In this document: positions 39,836 to 54,658 of the stretch, one piece after another
How the letters are laid out: each line of letters starts with the position of its first letter
How positions within the stretch are numbered: position 1 is the stretch's first letter
Source: Gymnogyps californianus
Lineage: Eukaryota; Chordata; Aves; Accipitriformes; Cathartidae
Length of the DNA: 64,000 bases
Assembly (NCBI RefSeq): GCF_018139145.2
Contig: NC_059478.1
Span: 15,793,001 to 15,857,000, forward strand
Direction: 5' to 3'
Program-made: the position numbers and the translations under genes
Notes under the pieces: generated by a model
Told to the model about the DNA's origin: nothing
Seen by the model: the letters and a program-made list of their open reading frames with translations, nothing else
Database searches by the model: none

Positions 39836-41088
39836 CAATGCGTGTGATTGACAAAGTCAAGCCAGTTTTTCACTGCAGGTATTTCAGGCATTTCATTACT
39901 TTCAATGCGCTCTTCATTTCTGTGTGCATGTAGTCCATAGGCCTCTTGCAGCTTTTCTGTGTTTGAAAATATTCTGTCCCAGGCAATTCCACAGTATTGT
40001 TATGTATCACTAAGTAACAATGATTAAGGTGGACTTGTGGAACTTATGTAAGTAGTTGTGCTCAGATAATAAATAAAAACCAAATTTTATTTCATTTTCC
40101 ATAGATTGTTAAAACCACGATTTACGTAAATTCCATATATTAGTAAAACAATATTGAAAGAGCATCTGGAATAGCTTAATGAATTCTGAGATAATTAGTA
40201 AGCTATGATAAATCAGTGATATGTAAAACCAAAAGTGTGTACAAATATCTTTGTGTTTAATAGAGAACCATTTTGCTTCTTCAGCTGACTTCTATCTTTT
40301 TTTGTTAGGTTTGCTTACTGCAAATTGCATAGACTACCCTGAGGGCTTAATCCTTAGATGGGACTTGTGCAAGCAACTGGACCGGTACATCCTCATGGAT
40401 GACTATGCAGGAACTGGCAATAAATCTTTGCTGCTTAGTATGTTTTAATATACAGTTAGGTTTTGTCATTAGGGATGACAAGAAGAGGGCCTTAGGGATT
40501 TCAGTTGGGAGTATACATAAGACTACTGAATTGTTTTCAGAGGTCACAGACATATCACAGGAAACTCGTAGAAAAGTGACTTGAAAATTTATCAGCCATT
40601 CTTATTCTTTGGCACATACAGTACAAAGTAATTCCTTCCTCTGTGGAAATACTGTTGCTTTTATATGTCTGATTGTCCAACATCCAGAATTTAATCCACA
40701 GTGACACTTTCAGAACTTCGTTAATAAATTCAGATTCACAGCACAGATATTTTTCAAATAGAGAAATGAAATGTTCAGAAGTTTAGCAATCTTGGATTCC
40801 AGGAAAAAAAAATTACTTCTATGTAACTAGACATTGTTTCCTAATACTTAGACATGTATAGTCCATATGTTTGTAACTGCACCCTACTGCCTTCCTTTGT
40901 AAAGTGGAGTCAACAGAACGTAACCAATCAGTGTTGAATGCAAGTCAATAATGATCATGTAGTCCTTTGAGGTTTTAAATAGAAATCTTATGAAAATTCT
41001 GTGTATTATTCCTTTGTGGCTTATCTTCTGCCATGCTAACTTGAAACCCTTATGCTATTTGCAGCATTTGTATTCCATGTCTCCTTGA

Positions 41089-41217
<129 letters not shown>

Positions 41218-41555
41218 TAGTACATTGAAGAAGATAACAGCAGTTACTTGCAGTTCTGTTAGTGAGACTGCATTTCAAGGTTTATCTTTGTAAAGTCTTA
41301 AAAAAAATAGTGTTTACAACAGATGCTTTAAAGTTTGTCAGCTAATTTTTAATTATTTTTGCTGCTGTTCCGTGCCCATACAGATAGTGTATAGTGCAAA
41401 TCTATTTCTTCATGTCACTTTTTCTATAAAGTTTTTGGGTTTGATGGTTTTCAAATATAATGATATTAAAAAAACTGAGCATTACAATGTGATTATTTAA
41501 CTTTGTTGCTACCTGAGGTATTACAGTTACGAACCTTTTCTTTCATTAAAAGTTG

Positions 41556-41587
41556 TGGGGTGTTTTTTGTTGTTTTTTTTTTTTTTT
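41556..41587 (+). repeat. G/T tract with T15, intron 4
   Basis: ggggtgttttttgttg followed by fifteen T, about 355 bp downstream of DPYD exon 4. Confidence 0.75.
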
Positions 41588-43702
41588 AAGAAGTGATTAT
41601 AGTTTAAATTTGCTTTGGGCAGAAATTTGTCATGAAGATGGTCATCTCAAGGAATGTTTTCTTGTAGTTTATAGTAAGAGGCTCTGGTTAATGCAAATGT
41701 AGTCAGTCAGACTATTAATAAAATACTACAGGAATAAATTGAACCCCCTCTTTGGAAGTACTGTACCTTTTCCTTTTTTAATAGGCTATTATACTATAAT
41801 CATAATGAAATCTTAAAAACATTATTCTGATTTGTGGTTACAAATGACTTTTAACAGTCAGAAATAGAAATAAATAAAGATGACTGCAAAGTTGATATGA
41901 CAAGATTAATTAGGGTGTCTGGGACAGCCTAAAGATGACTGGATATTGATTGCCCCATACTTTTAAAACTTACTTCCCATCTGTGGAATCATTAGCTGCC
42001 ATGTGATTTATTTGTCTGTATGAGCCCAACTAGACTCATAATGTACTGGGCGTGCTACAAAGATTTTCTGGCTGCATTTTATGCTCTAACATGTTTCACT
42101 GTTAGATGCAGCTGAAGGGGCCAATGCAGGTAAAGCTGGAGTGAAGTGGGCAACAGCAGCACTGCTGTGTGTGAGTTAACAGCCACGTTGCTTTTACTAC
42201 ACTGTGTGTTGTACGCAGAAGACACCGGTAAATTCTGCACCTTAACAAGAAACATTAGGATAAGAGAAGATATTAAGATACATGTATCAATTATAACATA
42301 ACTATGTGTTGATGCGGTTTACAGTAATTGGCATTATGCCCAGCATCTGCATATAGACAATTTTCTTATATAATCTGTACCCTGTCACTGCAGCATTTAT
42401 TTTCATGAATGCAGGCATCTGTTTGCAACCATAGTATAGTATGCGGCATAATGCTGCTTATTACCTCTTCCAGGCATCGTGAAGCAGCCAGACTGAACAG
42501 AGAAGGTACAAGGCAGTAATGAAACTGCTAGTCTCCATCTCATCATTGTGCTGTAGTTTGTTTAGGAAACCTAAAGCAAATTTTATGAAAGTATTTTACC
42601 AGGATGATCTTTTCTTATTAAGGATTAGTTATGCTTCTGCTTTGGGTAGGATAGGGTGATGTGGCGTTGAGGAAAGAAAAAGGGCCTGATTATCAAAACA
42701 TGAAAACTGGGAATAGGGAACCAGGGAAGATGGACTGAAGACTGCAGCAGAAGATGTCAGAAGAAGAACTAACACCAGCAGCATCCCAGAACGATGTTTA
42801 GTGGGTCTTTTAGACTCTTGATAGTCTAAAAATACAATGCCCCTTTGTGCCTTGGCAGAAAGGGTAAGTCATTTTAACAGCTGAATTCATTCTGAATTCT
42901 GTGAATTCATTACAGAGCAGAGAAAATCAAGGTGGGGTGACTGCAGAGCTTTGAGAGTTGTATTTTGGCAAAGGTGTACTGGAATAATATTAGGAAACTG
43001 CCTCAAAGGTGTGAAGTGAAGTCTTTGCCCTGCTGAAGCTGATGGGTACTCTCTTACAGGTTTTAATAGGGCCAGATTTAACCTGTCAGATGGTCAGTGA
43101 GGTGGATCAACCCTATAGAATTTGGGCTGTTTGATGATAATTCTTTTAAATCATCTTGGAAGTTGCAGATGCTAGGTAAGATGCTGGTTTTGTCCTGAGC
43201 AGGTGATCTGATCACTTGCTGTTTTATCAGGAAATCCTGCTTTAGAAAAGAATTGCAGTATACTACTATTCTCTCAGGAGATTTGACATTCTTTGCGGAA
43301 AAACCTAAGTATCTTAGATTACTGAAACATAGTCTTTCTTTTTGGACCCTATCCCTATCTATCAATAGCTTCTGTATCCACTCTGAAACTAATTTTTATA
43401 AAGGGTATACAACGGGTTTGGTAACTGTTTTTACCTCATGTTGATGCCTGATAATGCATAGACAGCAGGAAACATTCACACACAGGAAATTTTAAAAAGT
43501 CAAGTAGTCGGTTTCTGCTAGCCAAGATGTTAGGATGGGAAATTGCATGGCTAAAATCAGCGCTGCTTCTGTGAAATCCAGGTCCAAATGTGAGTTTACA
43601 TACAGTCTTACCCTTTGCTTTCTCTCCTTACCCTACTGGAAGAAATTTAATATAGCATGGTTGTGGAAGCATTTCTCTGCAACAGCTCTAATGCTGACTT
43701 TG

Positions 43703-43776
43703 AAAACAAACAAACAAACAGAAAACCAAACAAAAAAACAAACCCCAAAAACTACAAGTGAGAAAACCCCACAACC
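43703..43776 (+). repeat. (AAAC)n and A/C-rich tract
   Basis: Four AAAC units, then aaaaccaaac and acaaaccccaaaa blocks ending near the cccc at 43773-43776. Pyrimidine content is almost entirely C. Confidence 0.8.
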
Positions 43777-46398
43777 AGATATGCTTAGCAAATACCTGAA
43801 GTCATGGGCTGAGAAGCAAAGCTAGGAATTCCTGCATATTTGTGGCCTCCACGTCAATGGCTGTGCCTCCTGCAATTCATGTACCAAGCAACTTTTCAGG
43901 GAAGTAAACAGTGCGTAGAGGGAACCCAGCCTTGACTTGATGGCTGCAGTCTGCTAGGCTGAATTTTCCTTTTGATGAATAAGTTTCTGGTGCCTTTGCT
44001 AGAAAATATTTCTGTTATAACAAATTCTGTTCTTCAGAAAAAGTAACAGTAAATTCTTCTGGTTTCCTTTATTAGTGGGAGTTTTTTCTAGGTATAGGTA
44101 TGTACTACTGTTTTTACACTACTGCACTTTGAAACTCCTTGCTTTCTGCTGAGCAAGCAATAGATATAAGGTGGAAGTTGAGAGAGGGATACCGAAAGTT
44201 GAAATGATTCACCTGAAGTCATGACCCTGGCAGAGTCTGTGTGAGAGCCCACTACCCTGGCTGCTCCTGCAGTGTCCTCTCCCCTCTTTCATTCTGCTGC
44301 TGTGGTGGTTGGGGTACCTGCACCATACGCTTTTAGAGCAGATAGAAAACAAGAATGGTGTGCTTTTGAAAACCACACTAAAACTTCTAACTTATCGTTT
44401 TGAAAGTTTTTAATGCAACCAGTAAGTAATTTTTCACTTTGTTATGCATTGTTTCTAAACTTTTATTGAAATAATCATTCGGATATCATTCAGCAATCTG
44501 CTTGCTGAATATTTTTGTATTATTGTCATAAAAGTATTTACTTCACATGATCAAGGATATTTTACATGTCGTTGAAAATACTTTTCAAAATGATAAATCT
44601 TTTTTGCTGTTTTCACCTTGTAAATAAACTTTCTTTTTAATCCAAAAGCTTATAAATATATCTGGTAGCTTCTAGACAAAATAAATAGGTGAAGCGTAGA
44701 ACATTCAGGTATTTGAAGTCAACAAAGCCAGGAAACTGGGGTATGCTTTCTGGGCTTATTGAAGCCCCTGTCCTGCTTCTGAATCTTTCTTCTTCACTCA
44801 CTTGAGAAACTCCCTTCAGCAGATTGCCCTTCTACTTGTTTAAAGGAGATTCAATTCAATAAATTCCTTGTCCTCATCCCTGTGTAAGCAGTAAGCAGTA
44901 TTGCATGCAGGTATTTATTTAAACATGATTCATTATTAATATAGAGTATTTAGACAGTAGCGTACTGAAAATGAATTACTTTGTCAGGTATTTAAGAGCT
45001 CTACTGTATGTAGTTTGTTTTGTTGGAAAACTGCTATAGCAATCATAAAAGGTCAGGGATTCTTGTTCTCTTAAGCCTGAGGCTTTTTAGATATTTACAG
45101 GCCATGTACAATGTAGCTGTTCTGGCTGTTCTGCCATTAGACCTGAGCTCAGGAGTAGAAGAGGGACAGGGGAGGAGGGGTTGTTTCTGGGTTGTGAGGG
45201 TAATTGAATTGCCAGACTCAATGAGCCTTGAGCCTCTTTGAGAAAAAGGATGTCACTTATGCTGTATTGTGTTAGCTGCTGTGACTTAGTAGAGTTTCGG
45301 CCACAACTTCCATTCTCTTTTTCCATACAAACTGGATTACAACTCCACTTTATAAAGGTACAATCTATTCTATTGTGTCTTCCCAGTCAGTGTTTCTCGG
45401 TTCATACAGACCGCTTGCAATTGTGTCTGTCGGAGACCAGACTTCAAATTCACCATGCACACATTACTACTTTTGTTTCTAAACATCAGATGGCAAACAA
45501 GTATTCTGACTTCCAGCTGTCCTCTCTTTAAATACAGCCTTCACATTGCGAAGTGTATATTCTTTGTTTTATAATGCACAAAAGCCATCTTAGTTATTTC
45601 TTTCTTTAAAAAGAAAAAACCACTAGGAAAAAAAAGTGTTCAGCTGCTGCAGGAGAAAGCTTTGTCCCCCTACCCCTGAATGAGTACCAGGAGTGATTTT
45701 AGGATTTCACGTCCTCCTTTCCCTGTGTTGATACGTCAAAGCAAGAAGGACTTGGTAAAATGGAGCTCCAGCGCCCGTCATCCTTTAGGGCTGGCACAAG
45801 CAAATACTGCACAGCAGCAGAAAATCCTACAGCTTCCCAGAAGCAACTCGCAGCCTGAACACTTGCAGCCTGTCCATCTTTCCTCCTGTTAAGCAGAAGT
45901 GTGTGCCAGAGGAAGCTGCCCATTAGAAAGCAACAGCTGCTGACGTGTTCTACCTTTCTACTGTTCAGTGAGACGGTCTTGGGGCTTTTTGTTATCAGAC
46001 ACCTTTATGGTTGAGTAGTCGCATTGAAAAACAACTGTTGGTGCAGTTTAGGCATGGGGATATTGTGTTACATGGCATAGGCATAAGGAGTGAGTGGCTC
46101 AGCCTTTATAGTCTGAGTCTATAATGAAGAATTGGGGGTGCAGAAGTATCTTTTGTGTTATCAGTACTCAAAAATCACAATTTGTTGCTGCAGCCCTCTG
46201 TTACTAGCTCTCACATTTTTATCTCAAGTCTTGCAGTATTACAATGATTCCTGACATTGATTCAACAGTTTTCTCCTTGTTCAGAAAGACCATCTTCTCC
46301 CATGTCCCTTAACAATAAAGATAAACTGGTCTAAGCTGACACATCAACTGTTTTCTAACAGACTTTATAGGTGGATGTAAGCCTTCTGGTGCAGCATT

Positions 46399-46456
46399 AA
46401 AAAAAAAACCAAAAAACCACCAGAAAACAAACAAACAAAACCCCCAAACCAACAAA
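46399..46456 (+). repeat. A/C-rich tract
   Basis: A10, CC, A6, CC, then (AAAC)-type units and a CCCCC run. It stands at the left of a purine-rich block (46490-46920). Confidence 0.8.
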
Positions 46457-46489
46457 GTCATGCTGTGCTCTGGATAAAAGGTTGTCCCT

Positions 46490-46920
46490 GGACTGTGCAG
46501 AATGCTGGTAGGGAAATGGGGGAGAGAGAAATGAATGCCAGGAACAGTAGAGAGAAAGTTGTGGAACACAAGAGTAAGTTTTAGGATTTCTGAGGAATGT
46601 TTAGGTTTAAATGAAACCAAGGGAAATGTGTGGGGGTTTTTCAAGAGAGAAATTGGCAAGGGAACAAACTGGAAGATAGAGATGGATACCAAGGGATAAG
46701 GGTGAAGCTGAAGTTTGGGAGATTGAAGGAGTAAAGGAAAAAGTATTTGTGGTAATATACTGGAAATGAGAAAGAAGGAAAAGTGGGTAGACAAAGGAAG
46801 GCAAGAGACAAAAAGCTGTGGGATCATTAAGAAAAAATGAAATGAAGAAAATATTGTAAGGGAGAAAGGGTGGTGAGAGACATAGGATTATGACAGGTGA
46901 GAGAAACAGAATGATGGTTT
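46490..46920 (+). other. Purine-rich, C-poor block
   Basis: For about 430 bp the + strand is mostly G and A, with very little C, in words such as ggagagagaa, gggagattgaagg and gaaagaaggaaaa. The skew creates long open frames on the - strand, rich in F, L, S and P, which I do not accept as genes. No repeat family is recognised. Confidence 0.6.
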
Positions 46921-48165
46921 TTCTGTGCCAGAGGAGCTCTGAGTAAATTAACAAAGGACATCTATATGCTATTGCAAAGACTGTAGAAAATCATGAGTCA
47001 CAGTTCATATGTAAAATAGTGTAAGTGGGATACTGTTAATACAATGAAGGAGTGTGGAAGTCAGAAAGCTGCTAGATGATTGGTAATAATTATATACAGA
47101 TATGCATCACAATTAATCTTTAAGTACTACTTTGAGGCCCCAGGTTTTTGAAAGTGCTGTTTTATTCAGCTTTCTCTGTTAATCTTTGTATATTTCAGGT
47201 CACTAAATACAAAAAAACATTTAAAAGTAAAAGTAGTAATGGTGTTAAATTGATGCACTTGAAACAGTGACTTTTCTTGAGATGTCTGTTTGTACTTAGT
47301 GTAATGGAATGGCTGACAGCTGGTTTCAGTTGCCATAGTGTAATTATGTAGAATAGACTTTTGCGATGACACTATGTCAATTAAGGAATCTCTCACATTC
47401 TAGACTACAAAGGACAAAATGACAGTACAAGATATTTCTTCCGTTCTTTTTCATAAAAAGATAGTGACACTGTGTGAAATTACAATCCTGTTATGATGAC
47501 ACAAGTCAAATGATGTGAAAGATTTCTGGATTGATTAAAAATCATCAACATTATAATATAGAATATGTATGATTTGATAACTTGCTGTTATGTTTCGTTC
47601 ATTCTTCTTCGGAAGATATTTGGGGGGGCTGACAGACTGGGGGCGTTTCTTGTTATATTTGAACTGGTGTGTATCAATGTGAAAAATGCTACTTATACAA
47701 CAACGTACTTTAAATAGTGGCTCTTTGGTATGTGAAAATATTTTAATCCAATGCGTCTTGAGTAAATTTTAAAGCCATCACAGAACATGAACTAGGATAG
47801 GAGGTGGTGATATTTTCCCACATTTTTTGCTGTTTCCCTTTTTTTAAACTAAACCCAGATGAAAAGGAAATTACCAGTTTTTTCTTCTTTTTTTTTAAAG
47901 TATTCGCTCTGTCCCAAAATCCTGATGAAGTCAGTGTATTCATTTTTATTACACAAAGCATAATAATGCATATTCTTCATTGTTTTTGAGAAAACCGCAA
48001 TATCAAAACACCCTGATGCATAATGAATTTATATAAAAAGCTCTTGAAATGAATTGAAAGAAAAGATGCTATAAGCATTTCCTGATAGTAAATGCAATTT
48101 CTTCTGGTCTCTCAGTATTGATCCTATGTGTTTTAATAGGTTTTTTCCAAGTAAAAAACAGTCTC

Positions 48166-48179
48166 ATTTGCATGCAAAT
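48166..48179. promoter_or_regulatory. Palindromic POU octamer motif
   Basis: ATTTGCATGCAAAT is a perfect 14-bp palindrome made of two ATGCAAAT octamers in opposite directions sharing the central AT. POU-family factors bind the octamer. Function here is inference. Confidence 0.45.
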
Positions 48180-51100
48180 TATATAATGCTTCCAAATGAT
48201 ACATGTGGAGATCCTCCTCTGCCTGGTTTCCACTGATTATTGATGTCTGTTTAAGGCTTGTTTTTGTTCCCTGTGTTAGCAATGTAGTATTTATTGACAT
48301 TTTGATGTAGGAAACCACAAAACATCCTATCCAGTTAGATTAATTTATTTCTATGGAAGTGGACAGGAAAAAAGGTTCTATGAACAAAGGCATGAGCACA
48401 CATTTATCTCGTTAAAAAATCCAGAAACATTCTAATTTTAGACTTGCTTCCTCTGTGACATCTGTAAGAAACTAGCCAACTGAGTCATCTTATTATTTCA
48501 GCATCTAAAAAAATTACTCCAAACTGTTAAGGTAGCTTGCATCATTCCGTGCCCTGGAGTAACTTTGTCATTTTAATGAAGCCAGCCTCCCTTTAATTCT
48601 GATCCTTTCTCATGTACGGCATGTGGTGTGTAGTTACCAGCTTGCCAGGTCTGCGTGTCATGTCTATTTTGTGTGCAGCCTGCTACACCCTGGTTTTGTG
48701 AAATAAAAGCGATCAATAATTTTTTACAAAATGTGAATATTCTATGAATATTCTACCTTTAAAGTCACTGGTAAATGTAATGATCATTAATACATGTTTT
48801 CAGCTTAAAAAAAAGTTATATAAGCACAAAGTGTTTATGTAACTAAACATTTAAGATACTGTACATATATTACAAACTCTCATTTATTACTGTAGTAACA
48901 CAATGGTTTGCAGTTTTGTAACACAGTTTGTATAACACCACTTAGTGTAACTTACTAGACTATACTGTATTTCCCTGCCAGTTTTTGTCAAGTATTGGAA
49001 AACATTTTTCTAATCATGTTTGATATGTTAGATAATAAATCAACACAGTAAAGGCAAGATAAATGATTAAATAGAATGGAAGGAAATGAAGCAACTCAGA
49101 GCTGGGCTCCTGAAGTCCTGCCCACAGCCTGGTCTCCATGCTGGACTGTGCCCTTGGTATCAGGAAGGTTGCAGATGGGCTTGCTCTCAAGCCACTGCAC
49201 AGGGTCATGGTAGCAGCATGTGGCCATGTCCTTTCACTGGTAGTGGACAGCATTAATGGCAATGGGAACAGTGGTTACACTGGTGTTCTGGAAGGTGGAA
49301 GAGGAGAGTTAGGGAACTGCAGCTCTTCTGCGAGTATGTTATAAGTTTCCCAATGGTAAAATTGACACAGGGTGATACAGGGAAACCAAGTCAGCACTGA
49401 ACCTGTACTTCCCTTTCATCTTTAGAGGTGTCCACTTTAGCACAGTTGGAGCACACTAGTGAAGCAGTGCAGAAGACTTGCCCTGCTGCTCCCAAAGATA
49501 AGTGGAACACTTTGGACTTCAGGTGCGACTGTCTTTTAATTTGTCATTGAAACTTATTTCAGGTGTTAAGACTAGAAGATATATACGCTTTGATACAGTT
49601 TGTCTAATGTCTTAATGTTTAGCATGGTAACATGTACTATATACCTATTGGTACTCATTTGAAGAGGACATGGTTCTTCTTTTTCTCAGGTGCTGCCACT
49701 ACTAGTGGTAGCAGCAGCAACTCATGATCATGACAGCAACATCTCAAAACTTCCCAAATCAGGACCCCACCTCCATATACTCCATCATGTTTCCCCTAAA
49801 TTAAGAGTTCAGCAGCAGTTGGCCTTACCCCCATTAGGACTGCAGTCCCAGCCTGTTCTGAGACAGGTGTCCCTAGATATCCCCTCAATAAGCTGTGATC
49901 TCAGTCCTATACCCACAATGACCCTGGTCCCATCTCTCTGAAGTCCCTTGCTACTTTAACATACCCTGTCTTTCTGTAGAAGAGCTGTGCTCAAAGTTTG
50001 GTTTGAGCTTGCAAAACAAGTAAAATGTGCCAGCTGTGTTGACGCTGCCTGTAGTGGCACAGCTCAAGTGTGAGAATATACTTTACAGATATGTAATAAA
50101 AGGTGGAAGGCTGCTGTATGGAGTCCTAATTTAAAATTAATTTTAAAAAGGAATATTTAACAGCTTTGCATTCTGGGCATAATAACTGGCTTTGTATATT
50201 GATTTTAATTACATAGCCTAAAAATGTAGAAAATCCTTAATGAAGTTACTTAAATGGAAATGCACATTGTTGTAATTGTTTCCATTGAACTAGAGTTGAA
50301 GATAATAAAAATAATAATCCTGGACAACACAGGAGGGAAAAATATAACTTTCATATATAGTGAAATATCAAACTGAGGAAAAATTTTTTGAAAACCATTT
50401 TGTCTTTGAGTTAGTGAGAAAAATCCCCACTACTAGTTTGTAATTATTCCTTTAGAGTGGAAAAAAGGAATGGCTAGATGTAATTGCCTGGGGAACAGGC
50501 ATCTAGTGCCACTTCAGATGCTGTAGGGTATCTACGCTGGTCTCTGAGTGCTGCTTCAGAAAGACGTGGGTCTCCTGCACTGACTGTGTCACCTTTGCTG
50601 TCCGCGTGGTTATGTTTCAGGGACATCTCCGATACAGCTAGACTTCTGTGTTTTACTGCTGAACTGAGCTTACAATGTCTTCACTGGCTGTTTTTAGCAG
50701 CTCTAACAGTCTCTGGCATATCAAAACAGTATCATTCATCTGGAAGAGCAAAAGTATTTGCTAATACGTACAATTTTTGTTTAACTACTACTGCTTTACA
50801 TTGAAATAAATGAGAATTGGGGATCATAAAGTGCCTTACCAGTTACCACAGGTAAAACGGTTGAAAGCTCTCCCAGAACAGTTACTTAAAGGGATTGCCT
50901 GTTCAACCAGGATTAGAATTTCAATGGGTTGTAATAGTGTCTAAGAAAATCCTATGAAAGTACACCGAAGTGTGGTTTGTGTTTCCAGGTGACGGACAGG
51001 GGCTCGTGCTGTGCGGTAGACAAGCATCTGTAAGCAAAAGGTCCAGTTACATCTACAAATACATTTCTTAAACACTGGCATTCTCTTGGGAATCTCTAGC

Positions 51101-52759
51101 TGTGTCTATAGCATCTGGTTTAACTTCAAGAATTTTATGCTGAGTCTTTTAATATGCCTTTAGTGAATTTGAACCTTCCAAACCGAAGTCTTGTTACCCA
51201 TTGTTGGTTATATTGTCAGATCCTGACACTGCTCTTTTTATTCATAACTGGTTCTTGTTCTGTGTGGCATAGCATTCGCTTTGAGTAAACATTTCTGCGT
51301 ACATTAGCCTACTTTACAGGCAGTGAGTCGCAGTCATTGCATAGGGTCTGCTGTGACTGAGTACTTCACGTTGTTTGAACGCTACATCTTCTGGCTGTTC
51401 TGAGTCAGCTGTCCTGGGACAGAGAGGTAAAGATATTTGTTATGAAAAACAGTTTCATGTCGGTGATGATTATTGAAGACTGGAATATGGAAGAGGTGGT
51501 GGACGAGGAAGGAGACTTACTGGTTTTTAATCTCTCAGTTATTGCTAGTTTGGAGAAAGCTGAAGAAACTTTTGTGGAACCTCAGCCATGTGCTAATTCT
51601 AAGGGGTACTGCATTGTCTTCTGGCCCTTAAAGGAAGCTCTAGCATTAACCCACCTTCATGGACTTTCCTTCGTGGGGCTTTTAGAGTGGGTGGGAGGAG
51701 TGGTAAAATGAAGAAAGAACTAGAGTCTGCAATTAAGTAAACTTCTATATTGACTATACAGAAGAAAAGATAGGATGTAAATGGTTTGCTTTAATTACAC
51801 CATAATTTCATTAATGTAAGTGTAATGTAAATGCAGAACTGCCATCATTAGTTCTCCCCCTCTAAATGAGACTTCAGTTCACTCTTGGCATTTCTGCTGA
51901 TGCTCCCTCTTAAGAGAATTATCCAGTCTAAAAAAACAACCAAGGGTTGTTTTCTCACGGCATCAGGCACTGGGAGCTTGCTAATGCCCATTCCGTAGAT
52001 TTTTATTGTGGAAAGAAATCTTGCTAGCTCTCATATATCAGGAAACTGTTCCTTTCCTGAAGATGTGCACTGAATATTGAGAATCTGTGAAGTTGTGAAT
52101 TGTACATAACTTCTTTAATCAGTTCCCTCGTTTGCTATTTAGGGAAACAGGAAAATAAGTGTTTGTCCTGATCAGTATATAGTTGAGGAAAAAGAATTCA
52201 AAAAAGAATTCAGTAGTGCAATATCTACAGGTAGCTACACAGGAAACCTTCTCCTCTTCTCATCGCAGGTCTGGGACAATTGGCACTACTGATCTGGTGT
52301 GAAGGACAGGCATATCTGCAGAGGTGGTGTGCACAGATGTGTAAAATAAGCTTTTCATTCCCTGTGTCATAAAGAACTGGTAATCTAACTGGCACTTTCT
52401 GGTCAGACCTCCAACAAGGGTTACAACTGAGCTACTGCCCAATTGACCTAGAAATGGAGAAAGTATTTACCAGTACAGAATGCAGGCACAGTAGTTTTTG
52501 AATATAGATTTGTTAAGCCGCTAAAAATCTTACAGCTACTTCAGACTGAAGATGCTTTTAACTATTTTGCAAGCTAAAAAGAAAAGTTTTATCTTTGCAT
52601 AATCAACAATTTTGCTGACTTTCTTTCCAGTGTCTTTGACATAATGGTGTATAACATGTTGGTACATTTAAATAATGTCAGTGTTATTTAATATATTTAT
52701 ATATTATTCTACTAGCTAGTTAAAGAAAAAGTATTTTGTATTTTCTCTTGAATTTTTGA

Positions 52760-53062
<303 letters not shown>

Positions 53063-54588
53063 TAACGATTTGTTTTAAAAAAAGTTGGTACTAATAAAAT
53101 AAAGGTGTAGGAAGTTAGAATAATTATCCTTTTTCTTACAGCACATTCAGAAGCTTAGAAATGCTTTCATAATGCAATACTTTATAGGAACATAAGGAAC
53201 ATTATTTGTGAACAAGGTGACTCTTTAGAAACACTAGTAGTTGAGACAATGTGTTTTATAATGAAATATTTATCTAAGCCAGGTGAAATATGGATGTTAC
53301 TGAAGTAGGCTGCATAGGGAAAAAGATCAAGTGCACCTGCATCTGTAACTGCATGTTAAGGAGAAGTAGAACTGTTCTGGGCATAGGGTAGATCCTATGG
53401 CAGAATTAGTGTGCGTTTGCACTGGCTTTGGGGCAAAGGAAAAGTTTCAGATGATTAGAGTTTTTACTGTCCTGTTTTGCCAAAACTAAGTAAATAAGTA
53501 GTTTCAGGTTGACCTGAAATATATGTCTGTATGCATCTATCTAAATAGATACAGATGCACACACGTGTGTACGTGTAAATTTATTAGTTCATAAAGGTAT
53601 GTGTATGTTTTGGCTACTGAAGCAAAGGTTGTTACTTGCCACTTGATGTTAGGAAGTCTTCTCAAGGGTTTCTGTTGAGGTGCATATGCATTATTTGTGA
53701 CTGTATAGTTTCAATGCTCCAATTTCCATCTGAAGAAAGACGGAGGCTACTGCTCATTTGTTAACTTCCTTTGAGGGCATGGAGAATTTGTACCAAACTC
53801 ATGGTCTCAGCTGGCACCTCATCTGATCTGTCTGAAGTATCTTTGGGTAAAAATCGTGATTTTGGTCTCTGTAAAAGTGAGGAAGTTGTGGCTGTATAGA
53901 AGAAGGCATATGCACGTGTTAAGATTGCACATTTCTATACAGTCCTTAACTAATGAGCATGTCCCTCTTCTGTATCTTGAGCCATTTGGCTGATCATATT
54001 TACAAACATACGATGAAATTCCAGTCACCTTTACAAAGCCTGAGAAAAAAAAACTTTGTAGGACAGACCAAAATAGAAATGTGAATCAATCTGGAAGTAA
54101 CAGATGGTATGTCTGTAAGGCCAATTTTTTTCCTCTGCTGTCATTCATAGACTTCACACCCCCTTCTCAATGGCTGTGGGTCATGATTCGATGAGCAAAA
54201 GTTGCTACCTGCTGCAGTTCTTCTCCTTTTATCTGTTTGTATCCCTCCTTTCTTCTCTCCAGGAGACTTGTAAAGCTTCTGGAGCACCTGCTAAACTCTT
54301 CTGCTAGCTGTTGCTGAACCTTCTCTCCCCTGTGTCATTTAAGTAGCTATCCACTTTGATTTTCTTGAGATTTGAACATACAAGCATAACAATCAGTACA
54401 CTTTGGACCAAAGTTCTCATTTACAGGATGAGGCTAGAGACACTGAACTGTATTTGTTCTACATGTATATTCAATAGTTGGGTTTTACCAGTCAAGAGGC
54501 AATTTTATTAGCTTTTCTTCTAATGGTCTTTATTACTTATACGTAAAAACTTAGTATTTGTTGCAAAGCAGAAGACTTATTTTTTTCT

Positions 54589-54658
54589 AAAAAAAAAAAA
54601 AACAAACCCAACCCAAAAACCAAACACAAAAAAAAAACCAAAAAGAAAAAAAGAAAGA
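54589..54658 (+). repeat. A/C-rich tract
   Basis: A14 followed by caaacccaacccaaaaacc and further A runs broken by CC, C or G over 70 bp. No T occurs within it. Confidence 0.8.

Noticed and set aside
42880..42912. Three GAATTC words in about 30 bases, with TGAATTCATT twice
   Set aside because: A short local repeat of AT-rich text; too small to interpret.
44170..44260. MIR-like text (gattcacctgaagtcatgac, then gcagagtctgtgtgagagccc)
   Set aside because: It resembles the ancient SINE phrase for 'tgacttgcccaaggtca ... gcagagctgggat', but too many differences remain to call it by eye.
46309..46827. 172-codon open frame on the - strand
   Set aside because: It lies opposite the purine-rich, C-poor block, so its product is a low-complexity F/L/S/P sequence. 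A second overlapping - strand frame (46607-46954) shows the same bias. No family, start context or splice structure supports it.
51442..51711. 89-codon + strand frame with an acidic start (IEDWNMEEVVDEEGD)
   Set aside because: It looks protein-like at first, but there is no acceptor or donor pair in frame, no known family, and it sits inside DPYD intron 4 where the exons already join correctly.
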